The notes under the pieces: generated by a model
What the model was told of the DNA's origin: nothing
What the model saw: the letters and a program-made list of their open reading frames with translations, nothing else
Databases searched by the model: none
Translations under genes and position numbers: made by a program
NCBI GenBank assembly: GCA_050297015.1
Contig: JBNKRZ010000029.1
Coordinates: 1-47,441, forward strand
DNA length: 47,441 nucleotides
Direction: 5' to 3'
Source: JACKJA01 sp050297015
GTDB lineage: Bacteria; Pseudomonadota; Alphaproteobacteria; Micavibrionales; Micavibrionaceae
Part shown: positions 34,353 to 41,636 of the stretch, piece by piece
Layout of the letters: each line of letters opens with the position of its first letter
Numbering within the stretch: position 1 is the first letter of the stretch

Positions 34353-34801
34353 GTTTCCTTTTCCCACATCATCAGGTTAGCGAGATGTTTAAATTCATGT
34401 TTGTTATAGAACCGGATGGCTTTTTCGTTCGTTGGAAAAACCATCAATCTTATCCAGTTTGCACCTTCTTTTTTAGCGGTTTCAGCGGCAAATTCGAAGA
34501 GCTTCGTACCAATCCCCTGACCGCGCAAATCGGGATCTACGATCAAGTTATTGATTTCAAACCCCACGTCTGTTTCCAAGGGGTCATAAAAGGCCCGTAA
34601 TCCTATCACTGCGACAACCCGGTTTTCTTTGTCCGTAGAGCAGAATTCCCGGTATCCGCTTTGCACCGCCTTTTCAAAACCGCGCCAACCTTGTTCTTCT
34701 GTGACGGCTTTATAGTTCGACTCTGTCATCAACAGGTTGAGAAGGGGGAGCGTTTCTAAGAATAGCTCTTTATCTGTAACTTCCCGAATGTTCACGTTCA
34801 A
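34349..34801 (-). CDS. GNAT family N-acetyltransferase
   Basis: A 150-aa acetyltransferase; substrate unknown. The acetyl-CoA loop LIVDPDLRGQGIGTKLFEFA (about 85-104) and the C-terminal PTNEKAIRFYNKHEFKHL segment define the fold. It lies between purQ (5 bp) and purL (4-bp overlap), so it is translated with purine genes, an unusual partner for them. Start is GTG-free: the ATG at 34801 opens the domain directly. It could modify a small molecule or a protein terminus. Confidence 0.9.
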   Translation of the reverse strand: MNVNIREVTDKELFLETLPLLNLLMTESNYKAVTEEQGWRGFEKAVQSGYREFCSTDKENRVVAVIGLRAFYDPLETDVGFEINNLIVDPDLRGQGIGTKLFEFAAETAKKEGANWIRLMVFPTNEKAIRFYNKHEFKHLANLMMWEKET

Positions 34802-34806
34802 AAATC

Positions 34807-35496
34807 CTACCCCAAAGCCTCCATCATCCCTTCAAACAGCGGCAGGCCGGTTTCGTTGCCTTGATGGTCCTGTGTCGCGTTTTCAGGGTGCGGCATCATG
34901 CCGAGGATGGTTTTGCGTTTGTTGTAAATCCCGGCGATGTTATCGACCGAGCCGTTCGGGTTGGCTTCTGGCGTGATAGCACCGCTTTCATCGCAATAGC
35001 GGAAGGCTACGCGGTCTTCGCTTTCTAGCTCCTTCAAAATTTCATCGTTGGCGAAATAATTGCCCTCACCGTGCGCGATGGGGACATGCATCGTCGCCCC
35101 TTTGCCCAGCTTGCCTGTGAATTCAGTTTCACCGTTCTCACAGCGTAGATTAACTTGCTTACAGATAAATTTCAGGGAATTGTTACGCAGCAGCGCGCCG
35201 GGGAGGATGCGCGTTTCAATCAGCATTTGAAAGCCGTTACACACGCCGAATATACGCGTGCCGGCTTCCGCCTTGCGAATTACTTCTTTCATAATGGGGG
35301 AGTGCGCCGCCATCGCGCCACAGCGCAAATAGTCACCATATGAAAACCCGCCGGGCAGGATAATCAGGTCCGGGCTGCCTATATCTGTTTCTTTGTGCCA
35401 GACCATTTGCGGCGCGCTACCTGTTACGCGCTCGACCGCCATGGCCATGTCCTTTTCCCGATTCGTGCCGGGGAATAAAATGATGGATGTCTTCAT
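34807..35496 (-). CDS. purQ: Phosphoribosylformylglycinamidine synthase subunit I (glutaminase)
   Basis: PurQ is the class I glutamine amidotransferase that supplies ammonia to PurL. The 229 aa show the nucleophile C86 in FGVCNGFQML, the catalytic His/Glu pair H203 and E205 in MMPHPEN, and the GGFSYGDYLRCGAMAA segment near residue 50. It is followed after 5 bp by the GNAT gene and then purL. Confidence 0.98.
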   Translation of the reverse strand: MKTSIILFPGTNREKDMAMAVERVTGSAPQMVWHKETDIGSPDLIILPGGFSYGDYLRCGAMAAHSPIMKEVIRKAEAGTRIFGVCNGFQMLIETRILPGALLRNNSLKFICKQVNLRCENGETEFTGKLGKGATMHVPIAHGEGNYFANDEILKELESEDRVAFRYCDESGAITPEANPNGSVDNIAGIYNKRKTILGMMPHPENATQDHQGNETGLPLFEGMMEALG

Positions 35497-35512
35497 AATA
35501 ATAACGTTTTGC

Positions 35513-35839
35513 TTATTTTTCTTCTTCCATAATCTGCTTTATAGCGATTTCAGACAATTTTTCGAGTTGCGTGTTGATAACGTACTCAGAAATATCCAGT
35601 CCCTTTTCGATGAAGTCCGGCATAATTTTGTGCGTCGCGTGTTCAAAACGTAAATCGTCCATGTTCGCTTTTAGGACTTTTTGTGCATAGTCTTTCGCAG
35701 CGTCTCCTTCTAAGCCCATTTGTTCGGCGGCCCATAAGCCCAAAAGTTTGCATGTGCGTGCCTCAGCCTTGAACATAAGTTCTTCATTATGTGCGAATTT
35801 CTTTTCGAAAGTATCCTTGCGATCTTTAAATACGGACAT
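35513..35839 (-). CDS. DUF1476 protein, F1-ATPase inhibitor zeta subunit
   Basis: A 108-aa protein of the DUF1476 family; in Paracoccus this is the zeta subunit that blocks ATP hydrolysis by F1. The start at 35839 has GGGAGC upstream and gives MSVFKDRKDTFEKKFAHNEE, the usual N-terminus; a longer frame exists but adds 30 unrelated residues. The conserved FKAEARTCKLLGLWAAEQMG segment is present. It is divergent from purC and 16 bp upstream of purQ. The family is specific to alphaproteobacteria, which supports the assignment of the organism. Confidence 0.93.
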   Translation of the reverse strand: MSVFKDRKDTFEKKFAHNEELMFKAEARTCKLLGLWAAEQMGLEGDAAKDYAQKVLKANMDDLRFEHATHKIMPDFIEKGLDISEYVINTQLEKLSEIAIKQIMEEEK

Positions 35840-35890
35840 TAAAAGCTCCCGACCTTGTGAATTAAAAAAACAGATAATGCTTTCTATCAT

Positions 35891-35919
35891 TTGAAATTCA
35901 GTAAATCCATTGTTATATG
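35891..35919 (+). promoter_or_regulatory. Probable promoter of purC
   Basis: TTGAAA (35891-35896), 17-bp spacer, TATATG (35914-35919). It lies in the 113-bp divergent gap between the zeta gene and purC. Confidence 0.6.
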
Positions 35920-35952
35920 ATGATCTCATAGTAAAAAAACGAGGGATATCCC

Positions 35953-36810
35953 ATGAGCAAGCGCAAACAACTTTACGACGGCAAGGCCAAAACCATTTTT
36001 GAAGGGCCAGAGCCGGGAACCGTTATCCAGTATTTTAAAGATGATACCTCCGCTTTTGATGGCGAGAAAAAGGCTGTGATCTCCGGTAAGGGGGTTTTAA
36101 ATAACCGGATTTCCGCGCACATCATGACACGGTTGGAGGGAATTGGTATTCCGACTCACTTCATTCGTTCTTTGAATATGCGGGAACAACTCGTGCGGGA
36201 AGTTGAGATTATTCCCATTGAAATCGTGATGCGCAACATTGCTGCCGGTTCTCTGTGTAAACGCTATGGGATTGAGGAGGGTACAGTTCTGCAGCAGCCG
36301 TTGGTTGAGTTCTTCTACAAGAATGACGAATTGCACGATCCGCTGGTGAGTGAACAGCATATCATGAATTTCGGATGGGCGTGGCCGGATGAATTGGAAG
36401 AAATGGTCCATATGGCTTGGCGCGTTAATGACTACATGAACGGTATGTTTGCCGGGATGGGGCTTAAGCTTGTTGATTTTAAACTGGAATTTGGCCGTTT
36501 GTGGGGTGAACATGGGGAGCTGTATATCCTGCTCGCCGATGAAATCTCCCCGGATAGCTGCCGTCTGTGGGATGCGTCTACCGGTGAAAAACTGGATAAG
36601 GACCGCTTCCGTTTTGATCTGGGAGATCTGACTGATGGTTATCAGAAAATCGCACAAAAACTCGGTTTGATCCCGGAGGGCGGTTTGATCGAAGGCGGCA
36701 ACTTTAACGAAAAGCTGGCCGAATCACTTGGTGAAATTGAAAACGAGCTTTCATGGCAGCGCCGCCGCCGTAGCTTGAAAGTCGTACAACAACCCCCTCG
36801 TAAGGTTTAA
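35953..36810 (+). CDS. purC: SAICAR synthetase
   Basis: PurC joins CAIR and aspartate in purine synthesis. The 285 aa contain the N-terminal YDGKAKTIFEG, FKDDTSAFDGEKK and KGVLNNRISAHIM motifs, and the downstream EIVMRNIAAGSLCKRYG and DEISPDSCRLWD segments. A GAGGGA ribosome site precedes the ATG. The C-terminus carries an extra basic and Pro-rich tail of about 20 residues (WQRRRRSLKVVQQPPRKV) not needed for the fold. purS follows after 20 bp. Confidence 0.98.
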   Translation: MSKRKQLYDGKAKTIFEGPEPGTVIQYFKDDTSAFDGEKKAVISGKGVLNNRISAHIMTRLEGIGIPTHFIRSLNMREQLVREVEIIPIEIVMRNIAAGSLCKRYGIEEGTVLQQPLVEFFYKNDELHDPLVSEQHIMNFGWAWPDELEEMVHMAWRVNDYMNGMFAGMGLKLVDFKLEFGRLWGEHGELYILLADEISPDSCRLWDASTGEKLDKDRFRFDLGDLTDGYQKIAQKLGLIPEGGLIEGGNFNEKLAESLGEIENELSWQRRRRSLKVVQQPPRKV

Positions 36811-36830
36811 AAGGTTTAGGAGAAAAAACA

Positions 36831-37064
36831 ATGAAAGCAATCGTTCACATTATGCTCAAAAAAGGTGTTTTGGACCCGCAAGGGAAAGCTATCGGTCACG
36901 CGCTGGAAGGTCTAGGGTTTGAGGGCGTTGGTGAAGTGCGCCAAGGTAAGGTTATCGAACTGGAAGTCGCCGACAGCACGACCAAAGAACAGATCGAAGA
37001 TATGTGCGACAAGCTGCTCGCCAATCCTGTGATCGAAGATTACCGGGTGGAAATTGCAGCCTGA
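36831..37064 (+). CDS. purS: Phosphoribosylformylglycinamidine synthase subunit PurS
   Basis: A 77-aa subunit that bridges PurL and PurQ. The sequence has the typical VLDPQGKAIGHALEGLGFEG and VEIAA end, and length is normal. The AGGAGAAA ribosome site is strong. With purQ, purL and purC it completes the FGAM synthase in this region. A family A palindrome starts 8 bp after the stop. Confidence 0.97.
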   Translation: MKAIVHIMLKKGVLDPQGKAIGHALEGLGFEGVGEVRQGKVIELEVADSTTKEQIEDMCDKLLANPVIEDYRVEIAA

Positions 37065-37071
37065 TTTTGCT

Positions 37072-37142
37072 GTCATTGCGAGCCGCAGGCGAAGCAATCC
37101 AGATTCTGGATCGCCGCGCTCCTGTTAGTCGCTCGCGATGAC
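37072..37142. repeat. Palindromic element family A, intergenic copy
   Basis: Ends GTCATTGCGAG and CTCGCGATGAC (one mismatch). Inside are GCAATCCAGA and TCTGGATCGC. At 71 bp it is shorter than the recN copy. Its last bases contain the ATG of the next reading frame. Confidence 0.9.
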
Positions 37143-37770
37143 GTTGGGGGGCGGCGTGAATCTTTACGGTATTCCTGCTATCAACGGTGGTCTTAACCAC
37201 CTCTTGAAAAACGACCCGGTCTTTTCCTGCCGGAATTTTGTTCAGGATGATTTTTCTTGGCCGCATATGGGGCCGGGCTTTGCGACACTGACGCGGATTG
37301 TGCTGGGGCAGCAAGTCTCAACCAAAGCGGCCGATTCCTTGTGGCAAAAATTCTCTGGCGCGTTGGGGCGCGTTGACCCGACGCAGGTCCTGTCCTTATC
37401 TGATGAGGCGTTTCAAAGTCTCGGCGTTAGTCGCCAAAAAACAAGTTATATCAGAGGACTATCCAAGGCTGTTCAATCGGAAAGTCTGAATATTGAATAT
37501 CTAAACGAGCAGCCGGATGAAGTGGTTTATGAAACCCTGACGGCGCTGAAAGGGTTTGGCCGCTGGAGCGCGGAGATGTATTTGATGTTCGGCTTGGCCC
37601 GCCCGGATGTCTGGGCGCCCGCTGATCTGGGGATACGGGAAGGGATGAGGCTCTATCTGAATTTGCCGGAGCGCCCGTCTGCTGAACGAACGCAGGAAGA
37701 GGGCGCGCGCTTTGCCCCTTACCGCACGGCGGCGAGCTTGTTGCTGTGGAAGATGAAAGACAGCGCGTAA
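37138..37770 (+). CDS. DNA-3-methyladenine glycosylase, HhH-GPD family (AlkA-like)
   Basis: A base-excision glycosylase of up to 210 aa that would remove alkylated bases. The helix-hairpin-helix is TALKGFGRWSAEMYLM and the catalytic Asp lies about 17 residues on, in DVWAPADLGIREG. The N-terminal RIVLGQQVSTKAA segment is also typical. The first ATG (37138) falls inside the end of a repeat element. The GTG at 37156, seven codons later and after a G-rich stretch, is an alternative start. The upstream domain is short compared with E. coli AlkA, as in many small homologues. It converges on nadK with a 4-bp gap. Confidence 0.92.
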   Translation: MTLGGGVNLYGIPAINGGLNHLLKNDPVFSCRNFVQDDFSWPHMGPGFATLTRIVLGQQVSTKAADSLWQKFSGALGRVDPTQVLSLSDEAFQSLGVSRQKTSYIRGLSKAVQSESLNIEYLNEQPDEVVYETLTALKGFGRWSAEMYLMFGLARPDVWAPADLGIREGMRLYLNLPERPSAERTQEEGARFAPYRTAASLLLWKMKDSA

Positions 37771-37774
37771 GGCT

Positions 37775-38548
37775 TTAAGGCAAAAATTGTTCTTTTAAAA
37801 TGCGTTCTTCCAGATTGTGATCCGGGTCGAACAGGATCGTTACGGCAATGTCGCGGGATTGGCGGATATCGACTTGGCGGACATCGCGGACTTCTGTGGA
37901 ATCGGCTGTTGCGCTGACCGGGCGGTGTGGCGCATTCAGAATCTCAAAACGCACCTGCGCATCATGCGGGAGCAGTGCCCCGCGCCAGCGCCGGGGGCGG
38001 AAAGGGCTGATCGGGGTGAGGGCCAGCACGTTCGCGGAGAGCGGAATAACGGGCCCGTGCGCGGACAGGTTATAGGCCGTGCTGCCCGCCGGGGTGGAGA
38101 GCAAAACTCCGTCGCACACCATTTCCGGCAAGCGCTCCACGCCATCGACCGACACGCCGATTTTGGCAGTATTGCGTCCCTGCCGCAGGAGTGATACTTC
38201 GTTAAAGGCCAGCGCTTCCAGCTCTTGCCCGCTTTCCGTGTGGGCGACCATTTTTAAAGGGTGCAGAGAAATGCTCTGCGCGCTGCTGAGCCGTTCGGGG
38301 AGATTTTCCGCGCGATAGGGGTTCATGAGGAATCCCACAGACCCCCGGTTCATGCCATAGATTGGCTTATCCAGTGTGTAAAAACGGTGCAAAGCGCCGA
38401 GCATCGTGCCATCCCCGCCGAGCGCTACGATAACGTCGGCCTCCTCCGGCGCAGATTGACCGTACAACGCTTCCAGCTCTTTTAATGCCGCTTGGGCACC
38501 ATCGGCTGTGGAGGCGTGGAAATGGATATGTTGGGGCGCTTCACTCAT
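37775..38548 (-). CDS. nadK: NAD kinase
   Basis: NadK phosphorylates NAD to NADP, the substrate of the transhydrogenase encoded at 8.3-11.5 kb. The 257 aa show GGDG at 44-47 (VALGGDGTMLGALH), the conserved NEVSLLRQGRNTAK and CDGVLLSTPAGSTAYNLSA segments. I prefer the ATG at 38548; a TTG three codons earlier (38557) is also open. Length is at the short end of the family, as is usual in alphaproteobacteria. Confidence 0.97.
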   Translation of the reverse strand: MSEAPQHIHFHASTADGAQAALKELEALYGQSAPEEADVIVALGGDGTMLGALHRFYTLDKPIYGMNRGSVGFLMNPYRAENLPERLSSAQSISLHPLKMVAHTESGQELEALAFNEVSLLRQGRNTAKIGVSVDGVERLPEMVCDGVLLSTPAGSTAYNLSAHGPVIPLSANVLALTPISPFRPRRWRGALLPHDAQVRFEILNAPHRPVSATADSTEVRDVRQVDIRQSRDIAVTILFDPDHNLEERILKEQFLP

Positions 38549-38597
38549 AAAAGGCAATTTATCGCAAAGTGCCTCTTAATGCCAGAGGGATCATTCG

Positions 38598-38972
38598 TTA
38601 AGCCGGCAGATGTTGGAGCGCTTTAGTTATTGTTGTCGTATGAGAATTGGCAAAATTCGAGATTCTTTTTTTCTGTGAGGAAGCTCCCATTTTTTGCCAT
38701 GCTTCTCGGAATGTTCCCTTTTTTATGAAGATTTGAGGAAGCTCTTCATCAAGAGGAACGCTGTCTGTTGCAATATCGGCCAGGGTACTTTTGGTTATAA
38801 AGCTATCCGTAGGAGCGATAATTTTTACGTCGTTTGACAGGACGTTTATTTTTTGAGCAAGCGCGTTCATGAAACCTCTTCCCTTTATTGTTTGCGCGTC
38901 ATCGCAAACCGCGTTCCAGTGAACGTATAATTTTTTTTCGTCAGGGCGTTTTTTTCTTTTGTTGTGCGCCAT
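38598..38972 (-). CDS. Hypothetical basic protein, 124 aa
   Basis: Family not recognised. A very strong ribosome site (GAGGAGG) sits 6 nt before the ATG, so the gene is probably real. The product is Lys-rich at its N-terminus (MAHNKRKKRPDEKK), has a mid-region with hydrophobic beta-like segments (VKIIAPTDSFITK) and a basic C-terminal third (QKMGASSQKKRISN). A nucleic-acid or ribosome-binding role would fit the charge, but nothing specific supports it. It is 49 bp upstream of nadK on the same strand. Base composition is more A+T-rich than its neighbours. Confidence 0.65.
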   Translation of the reverse strand: MAHNKRKKRPDEKKLYVHWNAVCDDAQTIKGRGFMNALAQKINVLSNDVKIIAPTDSFITKSTLADIATDSVPLDEELPQIFIKKGTFREAWQKMGASSQKKRISNFANSHTTTITKALQHLPA

Positions 38973-39045
38973 GAAAACCTCCTCTATTCAGTGAATAAGG
39001 ATGGTTATATGGAAAGTTTATATGAAAATCAAGAGAATGATCGTG

Positions 39046-39726
39046 CTATGCCGCGTTTTCGTTTTTTGCTTCAAAAGCGGCGACCCAGCCTTGTGGGTCT
39101 TTCAGATAAGCTTCTACGGAATCAATTGTTTCCGCGTCTATAGCGCCTTCCTCGCGGGCGGCGGCGATGACATCCCACCATGTGCACAGCGCATGAGCGG
39201 TCAGCCCCATTTCTGCGTTATCCGTATCGACTTCCGGGCGGTTGCCATAGTTAAACAGGACAAAGAAATGGTCGATTTGCGCCCCGGCTTCACGCAGGGC
39301 ATCAACAAATATTTTTTTGCTGTGCCCGAAATTCTGGAGGTCTTCAACAAGCACGACACGTGGGTTGGTGCCGTCCTCGATATGGCCTTCAATCTGGCTC
39401 AACCGCCCGTGGCCCTTGGGCTTTTTCCGTATGTAAACCATCGGCTTTTCAAGGCGGTCGGCAACCAGCGCGCCATAGGGAATGCCCGCCGTTTCCGCGC
39501 CGGCGACGATATCAATATTATCTGCGCCGACCTCGTCACGGAGCATGTGCGCCGCCATATCCATCAGGCGCGTGCGTGCATCGGCAAAGGAAAGCAAGCG
39601 GCGGCAATCCACATAGACAGGGCCGATATTGCCGGACGCGTATTTAAACGGCTCCCGCGCATTAAAAAGGACCGATTGTGTATTAAGCAGGATTTTAGCG
39701 GCTTCGCGGGCGATGGCATCGGACAT
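39046..39726 (-). CDS. pyrE: Orotate phosphoribosyltransferase
   Basis: PyrE makes OMP from orotate and PRPP in pyrimidine synthesis. The 226 aa include the PRPP-binding VVLVEDLQNFGHSKKIFVDA segment, the VYIRKKPKGHGRLSQIEG loop and GPVYVDCRRLLSF. I start at ATG 39726, which has AAGGAA upstream; an in-frame ATG at 39741 is possible. In many PyrE proteins the motif is VEDVVTTG; here the Gln-Asn-Phe-Gly version marks a variant PRPP loop, seen in some alphaproteobacteria. Confidence 0.94.
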   Translation of the reverse strand: MSDAIAREAAKILLNTQSVLFNAREPFKYASGNIGPVYVDCRRLLSFADARTRLMDMAAHMLRDEVGADNIDIVAGAETAGIPYGALVADRLEKPMVYIRKKPKGHGRLSQIEGHIEDGTNPRVVLVEDLQNFGHSKKIFVDALREAGAQIDHFFVLFNYGNRPEVDTDNAEMGLTAHALCTWWDVIAAAREEGAIDAETIDSVEAYLKDPQGWVAAFEAKNENAA

Positions 39727-39755
39727 GGATGGTTCCTTCATATTTTGAAAAGTCT

Positions 39756-39971
39756 TTATTTGTTCTGCCCGGTTTTGCGTGCTTTTTCAAGTCTGAGCAA
39801 ATCTTTTACCGCGGTAACGTAAGTGTTTAGTGTTTCATCAATGCCCGCGCCGCGCCGCGCCCGGATGATGTGCAATGTATCCCTTATAAGACTATCGAGG
39901 TGAGGCGACGGTAAGGGACGGCGGGGAATCGGGCCATCATAGCGGGCATATAGGGAAAATAAATTAATCAT
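39756..39971 (-). CDS. Hypothetical protein, 71 aa
   Basis: Family not recognised. The product starts MINLFSLYARYDGPIPRRPL and has a helical, Arg-rich C-terminal half (LIRDTLHIIRARRGAG, LLRLEKARKTG). No clear ribosome site precedes it. It lies 29 bp upstream of pyrE on the same strand, so it could be a small leader gene of pyrE or a chance open frame. Confidence 0.45.
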   Translation of the reverse strand: MINLFSLYARYDGPIPRRPLPSPHLDSLIRDTLHIIRARRGAGIDETLNTYVTAVKDLLRLEKARKTGQNK

Positions 39972-40007
39972 AAACGTAGGATACTATTCCCACAAAAGAA
40001 GTCAAAC

Positions 40008-40238
40008 TTATTTTGACATCAGCTCTTCAAAGTGACTAAGGCTGGCGCCTGTTACCGTCAGGACCTTGGAGATGCTTTCCATGGACGGCCAGCGCGGTTT
40101 TCCATCGGGGCTGTGGCGCTTGCTTTTATTAAAGGCGGTCGGGTCTAACCCGGCTTTTTTGGCAAGGCCGGAGGGTGAGTAGCCATTTTCTTCTGCGAGG
40201 GCATCCATGGCATGCCAGACTTGTTCGTGCGTAAACAT
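40008..40238 (-). CDS. XRE-type helix-turn-helix regulator, 76 aa
   Basis: A small DNA-binding protein with the Cro/C1 fold: residues about 5-60 include MDALAEENGYSPSGLAKKAG (helix 2 start) and LDPTAFNKSKRH as recognition region. I chose ATG 40238, with AGGAAC upstream; the frame is open further but into a repeat element. The S24 peptidase part that follows this domain in many phage-type repressors is absent, so it would not self-cleave. It is divergent from the head-gene promoter at 40502, which makes it the obvious candidate regulator of that module. Confidence 0.88.
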   Translation of the reverse strand: MFTHEQVWHAMDALAEENGYSPSGLAKKAGLDPTAFNKSKRHSPDGKPRWPSMESISKVLTVTGASLSHFEELMSK

Positions 40239-40271
40239 AGTTGTTCCTATTCTTTTTATTTTTACATTTTG

Positions 40272-40374
40272 TAGTCTTTTAATTTTAGTTCTGGACAGTG
40301 TTGCTTCGCTTCTCACGTAGCTAGGTCTACGCTTCGTCGCTTGCGCCTCGTCCAGACGTTATCTTAAAAGACTA
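40272..40374 (-). repeat. Palindromic element family C, copy 3 (5' of XRE gene)
   Basis: 103 bp with perfect 11-bp inverted ends TAGTCTTTTAA and TTAAAAGACTA; a second arm pair GTTCTGGAC/GTCCAGAC lies inside. The centre is ACGTAGCTAGGTCTACG. It begins 34 bp upstream of the minus-strand start of the XRE gene, in the same orientation relative to the gene as copies 1 and 2. Confidence 0.9.
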
Positions 40375-40501
40375 TATTTCTGGTTATATCATTGTCGTAA
40401 ATCACCCTCTATGTCTTATTGAGACTGGGATGAATCGATTATAGGAACATCGTCCCATGACGGGCGCGATTCGTAAATAAGCAAAAAATCCTAAAAAATT
40501 G

Positions 40502-40530
40502 TTGACAGTAGGAAAAAATTCCTTCATAAG
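40502..40530 (+). promoter_or_regulatory. Probable promoter of the phage head module
   Basis: TTGACA at 40502-40507 and CATAAG at 40525-40530, 17-bp spacer (TCATAA with 16 is an alternative). It lies 50 bp before the first head-module gene. The rest of the 40375-40580 stretch shows no gene. Confidence 0.6.
40510..40523. promoter_or_regulatory. Inverted-repeat operator between -35 and -10
   Basis: AGGAA-AAAA-TTCCT, a 5-bp palindrome with a 4-bp centre, sits wholly in the promoter spacer. A protein bound here would block RNA polymerase. The divergent XRE gene is the likely source. Confidence 0.5.
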
Positions 40531-40580
40531 TTTTTTCATCAACGCCACAATTGTATCCAGATCACAGGGAAGGAAAGCTT

Positions 40581-40988
40581 ATGTCTGAAAAGAGGATGTA
40601 TGATGGATCGCACGCTAATGCCGATCAGGTAACGCTTTTTGAAAGCGCGGAGGAAGCGTGGTTCTGGTTCATTCAGGCGCAAGCCGCCCGCAATGACGGG
40701 GCGCGTTTTACGATGGGCTCCGGCCTTATTCCCCGTCCGTGCGAGCCGCTGGACATTTTAAAAGTTGTGGACAGGTTATATCGTAACCGCCGTTTGCTGA
40801 TGGATCATCTTTTGGTGTTGCGTCATTACGGGCGGCGGATGATGGCGCCTGACCCTCGCCGGATAAAAGAAGCGCGCGCGGCTAAATTATGGGACGAAGC
40901 GCTGGAACGAATTGAAGCGCCTCTCATTCGTAAAGGGATTGTTGAGGTTTCTCATAATGTTGTTCCTTTTCCGGTTGCTGCCGAATGA
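40581..40988 (+). CDS. Unknown protein at the start of the head module, 135 aa
   Basis: Family not recognised with certainty. I start at ATG 40581, which has AGGGAAGGAAAG upstream. The protein is alpha-helical in appearance, with EEAWFWFIQAQAARNDG (about 20-36), VVDRLYRNRRLLMDHLLVL (about 61-79) and many basic residues, and no membrane segment. The RRxLMDHL and RRMMAPDPRR patterns could bind DNA. It is the first gene after the repressor-controlled promoter, so an early regulatory or packaging role is possible. Its stop overlaps the next start by 4 bp. Confidence 0.8.
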   Translation: MSEKRMYDGSHANADQVTLFESAEEAWFWFIQAQAARNDGARFTMGSGLIPRPCEPLDILKVVDRLYRNRRLLMDHLLVLRHYGRRMMAPDPRRIKEARAAKLWDEALERIEAPLIRKGIVEVSHNVVPFPVAAE

Positions 40989-41374
40989 GAGCCTTTGTTG
41001 CTTTTACCGGAAAGACGGATATTCGGTGGCTCAGAATTCTCCGTCCCGGTTTTCGGCACTGTTTTGTGATTTTGTGTGACGAGGATCACTGGATTTTGCT
41101 TGACCCTATGTCCAGCCATCTGGAAATCAGCCTCCATTCCGTATCGGAGGAATTCGATTTGCTGGGGGGGCTGGCGGGGCAGGGTTATCTCATTGTGCCG
41201 GCCTATATAGACCGCACGCGTTGCAAGCCGGCCCCTGCGATGATTTTTAGCTGTGTGGAGGCCGTGAAGCGCGTGATTGGTATGCACGACCGTTTTGTTA
41301 TTACCCCGTGGCAACTTTACCGCCGCTTGATTTATGTGAATACTTTAAAAGGAGAATCATCATGGGAAGTTTAA
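40985..41374 (+). CDS. Possible permuted papain-fold (NlpC/P60-like) phage protein, 129 aa
   Basis: No firm family. Features point to a circularly permuted cysteine-hydrolase fold: an early His (H25 in GFRHCFVILCD) followed by a late Cys (C90 in IFSCVEAVKRVIGM) and the ITPWQLYRRL end. That order, His then Cys, is seen in permuted NlpC/P60 proteins. No signal peptide. It starts in an ATGA overlap and its end overlaps the next gene by 13 bp, so the three small genes are packed tightly. It could be a virion wall hydrolase or a processing enzyme. Confidence 0.7.
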   Translation: MRAFVAFTGKTDIRWLRILRPGFRHCFVILCDEDHWILLDPMSSHLEISLHSVSEEFDLLGGLAGQGYLIVPAYIDRTRCKPAPAMIFSCVEAVKRVIGMHDRFVITPWQLYRRLIYVNTLKGESSWEV

Positions 41375-41634
41375 GCTCCCGGCCTAAGGTTCCGGCTTCA
41401 ACAACGCAGCCGGTTATCTACACCATTCAACAGCCTGCATCGACGGCTTCTGCGGTGACGGAAAGTGCTGCGGAGACTGGTGATAGCGTATCGACGGAAA
41501 GCGCAGCGGCCGCACGGGAAAATAATTTGCTCAGCCGCAGCCGCGGGCGGCTCGCTACGATCTCAACGGGCTTTCGTGGAATTTTGAATCAAAGCGTTGA
41601 GCAAAACCAACGCAAAACTTTGTTGGGAGAGTAA
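41362..41634 (+). CDS. Small phage protein upstream of portal, 90 aa
   Basis: Start at ATG 41362 with AAAGGAGAA upstream. Residues 10-55 are low-complexity (Ser/Thr/Ala/Pro), and the C-terminal part has SRSRGRLATISTGFRGIL and ends KTLLGE. A similar short protein with a terminal KTLLG motif often precedes the portal gene in podovirus-type modules; the role is unknown. It ends 2 bp before the portal start. Confidence 0.75.
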   Translation: MGSLSSRPKVPASTTQPVIYTIQQPASTASAVTESAAETGDSVSTESAAAARENNLLSRSRGRLATISTGFRGILNQSVEQNQRKTLLGE

Positions 41635-41636
41635 TT

